Shown: positions 1-5,051 of the stretch, in pieces
Layout: every line of letters begins with the position of its first letter
How positions within the stretch are numbered: position 1 is the stretch's first letter
Origin: Candidatus Gastranaerophilales bacterium
Lineage (GTDB): Bacteria > Cyanobacteriota > Vampirovibrionia > Gastranaerophilales > Gastranaerophilaceae
Length of the DNA: 5,942 bases
Assembly: GCA_021202305.1 (NCBI GenBank)
Contig: JAJQDG010000044.1
Span: forward strand, 1-5,942
Reading direction: 5' to 3'
Notes under the pieces: generated by a model
Databases searched by the model: none
Told to the model about the DNA's origin: nothing
Seen by the model: only the letters and a program-made list of their open reading frames with translations
Translations under genes and position numbers: made by a program

Positions 1-192
1 ATCTTCCAAACTTCGATAATTTTTATTTAATGTATTGATACAGTCACTCATATGACCCTTTGTACATGAATAGTTGTTCATTTGTGAAAGCAAACCGGTA
101 AAATATTGAGTTTTTGACGAAATCTGATTTTTTAAAGATTTTGCTTCACTAACCAGTTGATTGATTTTTGTTTCTTCGTTAAGATTTGACAT
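1..192 (-). CDS. Partial gene of unknown function (N-terminal 64 codons; continues beyond the left edge)
   Basis: Reading the minus strand from the ATG at 192-190 gives 64 codons without a stop to base 1, so the gene is cut by the window edge. The product starts MSNLNEETKINQLVSEAKSL and is polar, rich in Lys, Asn, Gln and Ser. Leu/Ile spacing in the first 30 residues suggests an amphipathic helix or short coiled coil. Two cysteines lie near residues 45 and 52. No signal peptide or membrane segment is seen, and I do not recognise the family. A TATAAT lies at 214-209, which would give a leader of about 10 bases with no good ribosome binding site. The gene points away from a tRNA-Glu 3' fragment at 357-388, so it may be the last gene of an integrated element extending to the left (inference). 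That it is a real gene is likely; its function is unknown. Confidence 0.6.
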   Translation of the reverse strand, partial: MSNLNEETKINQLVSEAKSLKNQISSKTQYFTGLLSQMNNYSCTKGHMSDCINTLNKNYRSLED

Positions 193-208
193 ATTTTATT
201 TCCACTAC

Positions 209-214
209 ATTATA
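209..214 (-). promoter_or_regulatory. -10 box of the left-edge partial gene
   Basis: A perfect TATAAT reads on the minus strand from 214 to 209, 16 bases before the ATG at 192. No good -35 is visible at the usual distance (the hexamer 17 bases upstream is ATTTTA). The implied transcription start is near 202, leaving a very short leader. Confidence 0.4.
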
Positions 215-230
215 ACTTTATCATAACATA

Positions 231-267
231 TTAAAATTCCGGCATTTTCATTTGCATTCACCTCCTT
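231..267 (-). other. Perfect Shine-Dalgarno followed by a mini-ORF (possible leader peptide)
   Basis: On the minus strand, 267-258 reads AAGGAGGTGA, a 10-base perfect complement of the 16S rRNA 3' end. It is followed by in-frame ATGs at 257, 251 and 245 and a TAA at 233-231. The ATG at 251 lies 9 bases after GGAGG and gives MKMPEF; the one at 257 gives MQMKMPEF. The mini-ORF ends 38 bases before the start of the left-edge gene on the same strand. It could be a leader peptide, the stub of a gene lost by rearrangement, or chance. No other frame after this site is open for any useful length. Confidence 0.3.
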
Positions 268-318
268 GTTTCTTCTTGTTTTTGGTAAATTTTAATATTT
301 GAATGGTTTAGTATTTCA

Positions 319-349
319 GGCATTTTATATGCCCTTAAAAACTTTTTAA
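319..349. repeat. Two small inverted repeats next to the tRNA fragment
   Basis: GGCAT (319-323) pairs with ATGCC (329-333) around a 5-base loop. Directly after it, TTAAAAA (335-341) and TTTTTAA (343-349) form a palindrome around one central C. They lie between the left-edge gene and the tRNA-Glu fragment. They could be recombinase-binding or terminator-like structure, but at this AT content the second could easily be chance. The rest of 193-356 holds no gene I can support. Confidence 0.3.
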
Positions 350-356
350 AGAGTGT

Positions 357-388
357 AGACAGCGATTCGAATTCGCTTGGGGGTACCA
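357..388 (+). pseudogene. 3' fragment of a tRNA-Glu gene (T arm to CCA), probable integration-site remnant
   Basis: The T stem AGCGA (361-365) pairs perfectly with TCGCT (373-377) around the canonical seven-base loop TTCGAAT (366-372). Then come the acceptor 3' strand TGGGGGT (378-384), discriminator A (385) and an encoded CCA (386-388). The A-U pair closing the T loop and the TGGGGGTA end match cyanobacterial and chloroplast tRNA-Glu, whose 5' end GCCCCCA would pair with this acceptor strand. AGAC at 357-360 fits a four-base variable loop. Upstream there is no anticodon arm with TTC, no D arm and no GCCCCCA, so only the 3' part is present. A terminator hairpin follows 8 bases later, as after an intact tRNA. 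A tRNA 3' end with its downstream flank but no body is what integration into a tRNA gene leaves at one junction. A decayed tRNA copy is the alternative. Confidence 0.72.
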
Positions 389-396
389 TTTCATAA

Positions 397-422
397 AAAG
401 GAGCTATTAAGGTTCCTTTTTA
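397..422 (+). terminator. Rho-independent terminator behind the tRNA-Glu 3' end
   Basis: AAAAAGGAGCT pairs with GGTTCCTTTTT (11 pairs including two G-U) around the loop ATTAA, ending in a T run. Folding is better on the plus strand, because the G-U pairs become A-C mismatches on the minus strand. This suggests it terminates the tRNA transcript rather than uvrC, which converges on it from the right. Confidence 0.6.
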
Positions 423-516
423 TTGATATGTTTGAATTTGCACCGGTTTAAAAATCCCGGAAATCTATATTTGTGTCATTTCATGGCATTTCGGCATTAT
501 GAGTTTGCAAAAAAAA

Positions 517-2190
517 TTACTCAAGCATATTTTTATCTCTTAATTTCCTGTGAAATGTTATCGCAAAGCGGTGTGCTTCATCCCTTATCTGCTGAAAAAA
601 ATGAAGCGCTCCCGAATTTTGAGGAAAAATCACAGACTTTGAATTATTTGGAAGGAAAACTTCCTCCTCTTTTTTTGCAAGCGATACCATGTCAATTTTC
701 AATTCAAATGCATCCATTGCGCAAAGCGCGCTTGATAATTGCCCCTTTCCGCCGTCTATAATTATTAAATCAGGTGTATAGTCCTGCTTTGATTTAATGC
801 GTTTGAAGCGGCGGGTTAAAATTTCATTCATACTTTTAAAATCATTCACTTCGCCCTTTTTTATAGTTTTAAGTTTGTATTTTCTGTATAAATTTTTTTT
901 AGGAATTCCGTTTTCAAATACAACGCGCGAAGCAGTTGTATTTGTCCCCTGCGTATGCGATATATCGTAACATTCAACCAAATGCGGAAATTTTGTAAGC
1001 GAAAGTTTTTCTTTTATGTATGCTCCTACTTCATTGTAATCGTTTTGAATTTCTTGCAGGTTTTTTATTTTCAGCTGTTCTAAATTAAAAGCAGCATTTT
1101 TGTTTGCAAGCTCTAAAATTTCTTTATCTTTTTCATTTTTTGCTTGAACAATCTTAACGGGCTTATTTTTTTTCTTTGAAAGCCACATTTCATACACATT
1201 TTTATCCTCCGGCAAATCGGAAAGAATAATTTTAGATGGAATATTTTCATCTTCAACAATGGAATAATACTCGCGCATAACCGCTTTTATTATTTCTTTA
1301 AAATCGGACTTGATTTCTGTTGAAACGCCCTTAAAATCAAAATCTTTTTTGTTTACAAGACATCCTTCCCGTATTTCTAAAACAGCGGCGCAAAAAATAT
1401 TATTTTCACTGATAACTCCTATATAGTCATTATTCAGGGAAGTTTTTTCGGAAACAATTTTTTGTTTTTCCATAGTTTTTTGAATATCGGCTATGGAATT
1501 TCTATAGCTCAGGGCGCGTTCAAAATCCAGATTATTTGCGGCTTCTTCCATTTTATTTTTCAAAAGTTTCAAAAGTTCGCCCCTGCGCCCCGTTAAAAAA
1601 AGTTCTGCATCTTTTAGTATTTTTTTGTAATTTTCAGGCGTTATCAGCTTTTGACAGGGTGCCGTGCATTGTGCCATATCGTAATAAAGGCACGGACGCG
1701 AATTAAATTTTGGATGAACGCATTTTTTAAGCGGAAATATTTTTTGAATTACCTCAAGCGTGGCGCGCATTGCCCTTGAATCTGTGTAAGGACCGAAATA
1801 TTTCCCTTTGACGGGGTTTCTGTTTGCTTTTCTGATAACGCACAGGCGCGGATATTCTTCATCGGTTATGACAAAATAGGGAAATTTTTTGTCATCCTTT
1901 AAGAGAATATTATACCTCGGCATATATTTTTTTATAAGCTCGGATTCTAAAATAAGCGCTTCAACTTCATTATCTACTACAATGCATTCAATTCTGGCAA
2001 TTTTTGGCACCATTACATTTACCTTTATTGAATCGTTAGAAATAAAATAGCTTCTGACACGGTTAAAAAGGTTTTTTGCTTTGCCCACGTATATACAATT
2101 GCCTTCTTTGTCATAAAACTGGTAAGACCCCGGCAGTTTAGGCATTAATTTTACCTGATTTAAAACGTTTGGATTTATATCTTTTTTCAT
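517..2190 (-). CDS. uvrC: UvrABC nucleotide excision repair endonuclease subunit UvrC, short form lacking the C-terminal helix-hairpin-helix domain
   Basis: UvrC is recruited by UvrB bound to damaged DNA and makes both incisions of nucleotide excision repair in the cytoplasm. The 557-residue product has the expected domain order. The N-terminal GIY-YIG nuclease (about 18-97; LPGSYQFYD, IYVGKAKNL, catalytic-region Glu in EALILESELI) makes the 3' cut. Cys157, 167, 175 and 179 match the reported UvrC iron-sulfur ligands. A UVR motif (about 208-242; LDFERALSYR) binds UvrB. The RNase H-like nuclease for the 5' cut keeps Asp409 (ECYDISHTQG), Asp450, Asp479 (IIIDGGKGQL) and His540 (IRDEAH). The protein stops at HRKLRDKNMLE, where most UvrC proteins (about 600 residues) continue into tandem helix-hairpin-helix motifs; no such sequence is found in any frame downstream. 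The ATG overlaps the DUF192 stop (ATGA), so translation is probably coupled. Identification is very secure. Confidence 0.97.
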   Translation of the reverse strand: MKKDINPNVLNQVKLMPKLPGSYQFYDKEGNCIYVGKAKNLFNRVRSYFISNDSIKVNVMVPKIARIECIVVDNEVEALILESELIKKYMPRYNILLKDDKKFPYFVITDEEYPRLCVIRKANRNPVKGKYFGPYTDSRAMRATLEVIQKIFPLKKCVHPKFNSRPCLYYDMAQCTAPCQKLITPENYKKILKDAELFLTGRRGELLKLLKNKMEEAANNLDFERALSYRNSIADIQKTMEKQKIVSEKTSLNNDYIGVISENNIFCAAVLEIREGCLVNKKDFDFKGVSTEIKSDFKEIIKAVMREYYSIVEDENIPSKIILSDLPEDKNVYEMWLSKKKNKPVKIVQAKNEKDKEILELANKNAAFNLEQLKIKNLQEIQNDYNEVGAYIKEKLSLTKFPHLVECYDISHTQGTNTTASRVVFENGIPKKNLYRKYKLKTIKKGEVNDFKSMNEILTRRFKRIKSKQDYTPDLIIIDGGKGQLSSALCAMDAFELKIDMVSLAKKEEEVFLPNNSKSVIFPQNSGALHFFQQIRDEAHRFAITFHRKLRDKNMLE

Positions 2191-2534
2191 TCAAATTCCA
2201 ATTTTAATTTATCGCCGATATTAAAAATAATCGATTTATCAAAAAATTCAATTACATATTTTGAGCCCCATACGGGCGGAAGAATTTTGTTTGGTTTTAC
2301 ATCATAAAAAACCGAAATAACATTAAAGTTTTTATCTAAAAAGACGATATGAAAATTAACAAAACAAAAGAAGGAATGCATCCAGAAAGAATCCGTAAAA
2401 AGCAAGGCAGAATAAGGGATTTGGCGCCTGAACATAATGCCCGTCAGTTTAGTCAAGAAGGTTTTTGCAACGGTGCAGTTTAAAACAGGTTTGTCTGAGC
2501 TTAATATAACTTTACAAAATGTATTCCCCGACAT
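2187..2534 (-). CDS. DUF192 family protein (COG1430), upstream partner of uvrC
   Basis: The 115-residue product from the ATG at 2534 matches DUF192 (PF02643): an early LTGIMFRR (family pattern GLM-R), then FWMHSFFCFVNFHIVFLDKNF (1-21 of a block at about residues 50-70; family pattern WMKNT-IPLDIIFLD), and a closing IIFNIGDKLKLEF near the C-terminus. Its biochemical role is not established. Many members carry a signal peptide; this one does not. The frame stays open to an ATG at 2663, but that start would overlap the divergent gene at 2606. A TTGGCT-N17-TATAAT promoter (2569-2541) puts transcription start on the ATG at 2534, so I chose that start. The stop overlaps the uvrC start by four bases, making a two-gene operon. 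Family assignment is good; the start is an inference from the promoter. Confidence 0.82.
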   Translation of the reverse strand: MSGNTFCKVILSSDKPVLNCTVAKTFLTKLTGIMFRRQIPYSALLFTDSFWMHSFFCFVNFHIVFLDKNFNVISVFYDVKPNKILPPVWGSKYVIEFFDKSIIFNIGDKLKLEFE

Positions 2535-2540
2535 ACCAAA

Positions 2541-2569
2541 ATTATACCTGAAAACCGGCATGCAGCCAA
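2541..2569 (-). promoter_or_regulatory. Promoter of the DUF192-uvrC operon (leaderless geometry)
   Basis: On the minus strand, TTGGCT (2569-2564) is followed after 17 bases by a perfect TATAAT (2546-2541). Six bases then separate it from the ATG at 2534, which places +1 on the A of the start codon. No Shine-Dalgarno precedes this ATG. The element sits in the 71-base gap shared with the divergent 95-residue gene. Confidence 0.6.
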
Positions 2570-2605
2570 ATGTTAATTTATTTACAAACAAATAAGGAGC
2601 AATAA

Positions 2606-2893
2606 ATGTATCTTGAGTATCGAATTGAAAATGACGAATTGCAGGATGCCTGGCTGCAAACACTTTTAGGGTTAATTGACGAGCTTAATTGCAAATATCA
2701 AATGTTCTTTGAAGAAGGCTATAATTCAAAGAAAAAATGTTTTACCCAAACAAGAATTATAAAAATTACAGGTTCAAACCCTATGCTTGGCTGGTTAAAA
2801 TTAAGAATGGAACGCTATTCTTATTTTATAAGCATGTTAAATAATTATGCAGAATTGTATATTTCTAAAATAGACGATGAAAATCAGGCATAA
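2606..2893 (+). CDS. Small hypothetical protein, 95 residues
   Basis: Start ATG 2606 follows AAGGAG (2594-2599) at a 6-base spacing, the best ribosome binding site in the window, so the gene is probably expressed. The product starts MYLEYRIENDELQDAW. It is a soluble, charged protein rich in aromatic residues (Trp16, Trp63, many Tyr) with Cys29 and Cys45. No signal peptide or long hydrophobic segment is seen. Leu/Met/Tyr-rich stretches (about 16-35 and 59-87) suggest a mostly helical small domain. I do not recognise a family. It is divergent from the DUF192-uvrC operon with 71 bases between starts, and 105 bases separate it from folP on the same strand. No strong plus-strand promoter is evident in the gap; GTTAAT (2572-2577) is only a weak -10 candidate. 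Confidence 0.7.
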   Translation: MYLEYRIENDELQDAWLQTLLGLIDELNCKYQMFFEEGYNSKKKCFTQTRIIKITGSNPMLGWLKLRMERYSYFISMLNNYAELYISKIDDENQA

Positions 2894-2919
2894 GTTTATA
2901 TTTTTAAACCGCTAAAATC

Positions 2920-2926
2920 GGGGGGG
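2920..2926 (+). repeat. Seven-G homopolymer in the gap before folP
   Basis: Seven consecutive G at 2920-2926 stand out in this AT-rich intergenic stretch. They are followed by the palindrome GCTATAGC (2926-2933). The run lies about 38 bases upstream of the folP -35 candidate. Such runs can vary in length by slippage, but nothing else shows a regulatory role. Confidence 0.35.
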
Positions 2927-2963
2927 CTATAGCTGCTGCAACTTTATCCCATGAATTTTCCTG

Positions 2964-2992
2964 TTGTATTTTTATATTGCGTCCTTTAAAAT
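2964..2992 (+). promoter_or_regulatory. Promoter of folP (leaderless geometry)
   Basis: TTGTAT (2964-2969), 17 bases, then TAAAAT (2987-2992; five of six consensus bases). Six bases (ACAAGA) follow before the ATG at 2999, putting +1 on the A of ATG. There is no Shine-Dalgarno. The -35 is weak (three of six). Confidence 0.5.
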
Positions 2993-2998
2993 ACAAGA

Positions 2999-4138
2999 AT
3001 GCATTCTAAAACAATAAACAAAAACTCGGTTGAAGAAGAAATATTTAATGTTGGTTTCGATACAAGATATTTAAGTTCCGGTGTAAAAAAACACAAGTTT
3101 CTTTCGATAAAAATTTGCGGCTTAACTTTTGTTCAGGCGGCAATAATCAAGCAAACAGCGCTTTCAAAAGGCGCAGATGCCGCTGTTAACAAAAATGTGC
3201 TGACTCATGCAATAGATAATTCAGACTTAATAATTTCGGGCAATATACAGCAGCTTGAAAATATCGCAAAATCTTTGAAAAATCAGCAGTTTAACCTCGA
3301 TAAGGTTTCTTCATTAATCGAAAAAGAAATTCTGCTCCAAACAAAAAAATATACTCCCCTTATTATGGGTATTTTAAATGTAACAGAAAATTCTTTTTCG
3401 GACGGAGGCAAGTATTTAGATGTTGAAAATGCAATAAATCATGCAAAATTTTTGATTGAGCAGGGAGCCGATATAATAGATATAGGTGCCGAATCCACAA
3501 AACCGCATGCGCATATGATTCCTGTTGATATTGAAATAAAAAGACTAAAGCCCGTTGTTAAGGAATTAATTAATAACAATATAAAAATTTCAGTTGATAC
3601 CAGAAACTCAAAAACGGCATTATCAATGCTTGAAATCGGCGCTGACATAATTAATGATGTTTCGGGGTTCAACCATGATTTGCAAATGGCGGATGTTGTC
3701 AGAAATTCAAATGCAAATATCGTTATAACTCATTCAAGGGGTACTCCCGAAACAATGGATGATTTGACGTGTTATGACAATATGACAGATGAAATATTTG
3801 ATGAACTGCAAAGAAAAATTGAACTTTTCAATGCACCCGACAGAACAATTATTGATGTCGGGTTCGGATTTGCAAAAAATATTGAACAAAATTTTAAACT
3901 TTTACAAAAAATAGGCGAATTTAGTTCCCTTGGCGTTAAAACGCTTGCAGGAACATCAAGAAAGCGTTTTTTAAAATCTCTTGTAAAAAATACACCCGAT
4001 TTTATGGAGGAACTTGATTTATTAACAGCATTATCAAGTTTTTATCTTTTTGAAAACAAAGTTGATATCATCCGCGTGCATGATGCAGGTAAAACAAAAT
4101 CGGCGCTTAATTTTTATACTGCTTTATACAAAACTTAA
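2999..4138 (+). CDS. folP: Dihydropteroate synthase, long form with an N-terminal extra domain
   Basis: DHPS condenses p-aminobenzoate with dihydropterin pyrophosphate to make dihydropteroate in folate synthesis; it is the sulfonamide target. Residues about 118-379 form the TIM-barrel enzyme with all main motifs: MGILNVTENSFSDGG (Asn127, metal), GAESTKP (Thr167), SVDTR (Asp200), INDVSG (Asn219), DVGFGFAKN (Asp286), SRKRF (Lys322) and RVHD (Arg359, His361). Small departures are Lys for the usual Arg in ESTRP, and DVGFGFAK for DPGFGFGK. Residues 1-117 are extra relative to the roughly 280-residue E. coli enzyme and resemble the N-terminal domain of long DHPS proteins (GFDTRYLSSGVKKHK; IIKQTALSKGADAAVNK). 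The first ATG, 2999, lies just after an in-frame TAA (2987-2989), has no ribosome binding site and fits a leaderless start. No folK, folB or folE is adjacent. The identification is secure. Confidence 0.95.
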   Translation: MHSKTINKNSVEEEIFNVGFDTRYLSSGVKKHKFLSIKICGLTFVQAAIIKQTALSKGADAAVNKNVLTHAIDNSDLIISGNIQQLENIAKSLKNQQFNLDKVSSLIEKEILLQTKKYTPLIMGILNVTENSFSDGGKYLDVENAINHAKFLIEQGADIIDIGAESTKPHAHMIPVDIEIKRLKPVVKELINNNIKISVDTRNSKTALSMLEIGADIINDVSGFNHDLQMADVVRNSNANIVITHSRGTPETMDDLTCYDNMTDEIFDELQRKIELFNAPDRTIIDVGFGFAKNIEQNFKLLQKIGEFSSLGVKTLAGTSRKRFLKSLVKNTPDFMEELDLLTALSSFYLFENKVDIIRVHDAGKTKSALNFYTALYKT

Positions 4139-4184
4139 TATTTTATTTTTTTACTGACAATTATTTTTTTATTAATGTTTTTAC

Positions 4185-4212
4185 TAATATACGTGTGAAG
4201 ATAGATAAGGAC
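4185..4212 (+). promoter_or_regulatory. Likely -10 and ribosome binding site of the 206-residue gene
   Basis: TAATAT (4185-4190) is a plausible -10, preceded by an AT-rich stretch with no clear -35. AAGGA (4207-4211) lies 9 bases before the ATG at 4221. The 82-base gap after folP has no terminator hairpin, so read-through from folP is also possible. Confidence 0.35.
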
Positions 4213-4220
4213 ATTTTATT

Positions 4221-4841
4221 ATGACACAAATTACAGGTTCAACCCCTATTACTTATGCGAATACAAAATCAGATGGCGAAGTTAAACGCGAAAAAGATAC
4301 AAAGTTTGCAAAATCCCCTGTGGGCGCCTTAGCTTCGGGCGGACTATCAATCAAAAAAGGCTCGCTGCTTTTGCAGGGTACAGAAACCGACGAGCAGCGT
4401 AAAAGCACTTTAAAAACAGGCGGTATTGCAGGCGGAATTGGTGCAATAGTCGGTGGTATAGGAGCGGCTTTAAAAAATGTTTCCCAGCAGAATGCCGGCA
4501 TAAGCGCACATAATCTTGCAGGCGGCAACAAAGATGTCGTTAATGCGGCTGTAGATACATTTGTTTCTACTGCAAAACCTTCAAATAAATTAAGTGCAAA
4601 ACAAATCTCAGGCATTGCTGATGTTTTAAATACAGGCAAATTCAGTAAGAAATTCCTTGCAAAAGAAACCTTAAAATCAGCAGGCAAGGTTGGTGTAATT
4701 GCGGCAGGTGCAGGCATTGTTGCGGCTTCCGTAAAACATTATTTAGATAATAAAAAAGTTGAAAAACAAAACTCTTTAGCTGAAGCCGCCCTTGATAATT
4801 CATCAGATATTAAAGCTGCTGCAAAAAGTCATCAAGGATAA
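4221..4841 (+). CDS. Hypothetical protein with two glycine-rich hydrophobic segments (glycine-zipper-like), 206 residues
   Basis: I do not recognise this family. The N-terminal ~60 residues are polar (MTQITGSTPITYANTKSDGE...). A Gly/Ala/Ile segment follows at 67-84 (GGIAGGIGAIVGGIGAAL) with GxxxG spacing typical of glycine zippers. A Lys/Ser/Asn-rich middle (85-153) includes SAKQISGIADVLNTGKFSKK. A second Gly/Ala/Val segment (157-171; VGVIAAGAGIVAASV) leads into a charged helical tail. There is no Cys or Trp, no Met after the start and no N-terminal signal peptide. Glycine zippers occur in membrane-inserting and pore-forming proteins, so a membrane-associated or secreted effector-like role is possible, but this is inference. 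The gene has a ribosome binding site and its own terminator (4886-4917), supporting a separate unit after folP. A 154-codon antisense frame over it is a by-product of its Gly/Ala-rich codons. Confidence 0.75.
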   Translation: MTQITGSTPITYANTKSDGEVKREKDTKFAKSPVGALASGGLSIKKGSLLLQGTETDEQRKSTLKTGGIAGGIGAIVGGIGAALKNVSQQNAGISAHNLAGGNKDVVNAAVDTFVSTAKPSNKLSAKQISGIADVLNTGKFSKKFLAKETLKSAGKVGVIAAGAGIVAASVKHYLDNKKVEKQNSLAEAALDNSSDIKAAAKSHQG

Positions 4842-4885
4842 CAGCGCTTTATAAAATGCGTGCGTTCCGGAAATTAGTAATTATC

Positions 4886-4917
4886 AAAATCGGCTGTTTA
4901 AAAACAGCCGATTTTTT
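4886..4917. terminator. Bidirectional Rho-independent terminator between convergent genes
   Basis: AAAATCGGCTGTTT (4886-4899) and AAACAGCCGATTTT (4902-4915) are perfect reverse complements. The GC-rich core CGGCTG/CAGCCG is flanked by A runs and T runs on both sides, so it can terminate the 206-residue gene on plus and transcripts from the right on minus. It is the strongest hairpin in the window. Confidence 0.85.
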
Positions 4918-4928
4918 GGTTTTGATTT

Positions 4929-5051
4929 GGAGTTTACGGAATTTTAATTTTTCTTGCAAACTCCTTATAATAAGCGGGAAATAAATCTAAGCGGCAGCTT
5001 GTAATAATTGCGGTTGAACTTAGATAAAATATTAATTAAAAAACTTTATCT
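4929..5051. repeat. Cluster of three weaker inverted repeats after the exported-protein gene
   Basis: Three 7-base perfect dyads lie here: GGAGTTT (4929-4935) with AAACTCC (4958-4964); ATCTAAG (4985-4991) with CTTAGAT (5019-5025); and AGATAAA (5022-5028) with TTTATCT (5045-5051), the last spanning the stop of the minus-strand gene. Loops are 14-27 bases. They may be weak minus-strand terminators or 3' UTR structure. A TATAAT also occurs at 4966-4971 on plus without a -35. No gene is seen in 4842-5035. Confidence 0.3.

Noticed and set aside
193..356. Group I intron splitting the tRNA-Glu gene
   Set aside because: No recognisable intron core or matching anticodon-stem exon joins at the fragment, and a minus-strand gene begins within 200 bases. 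The 5' exon cannot be checked in this window.
313..388. Full-length tRNA or tmRNA ending at 388
   Set aside because: No D arm, no anticodon stem with a seven-base loop and no 5' strand pairing with TGGGGGT occurs upstream; tmRNA would end in a different acceptor sequence.
423..761. 112-codon plus-strand reading frame
   Set aside because: It lies mostly antisense to the conserved C-terminal part of uvrC and has no ribosome binding site.
2535..2663. Longer start for the DUF192 gene (ATG at 2663 or 2561)
   Set aside because: The 2663 start overlaps the divergent 95-residue gene, the extra residues do not resemble DUF192, and the likely promoter lies within this stretch.
2951..2989. 12-residue ORF MNFPVVFLYCVL just upstream of folP, in frame with it
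   Set aside because: It has no ribosome binding site, and the folP promoter candidate lies inside it.
3439..3672. 77-codon minus-strand reading frame
   Set aside because: It is fully antisense to the conserved catalytic core of folP.
4253..4717. 154-codon minus-strand reading frame
   Set aside because: It is antisense to the 206-residue gene, which has the ribosome binding site and terminator; the open frame follows from its Gly/Ala-rich codons.
4860..4964. Minus-strand mini-ORF after AAGGAG at 4967-4962 with a TTG start
   Set aside because: It runs through the strong terminator, uses a rare start and has low-complexity Lys-rich content.
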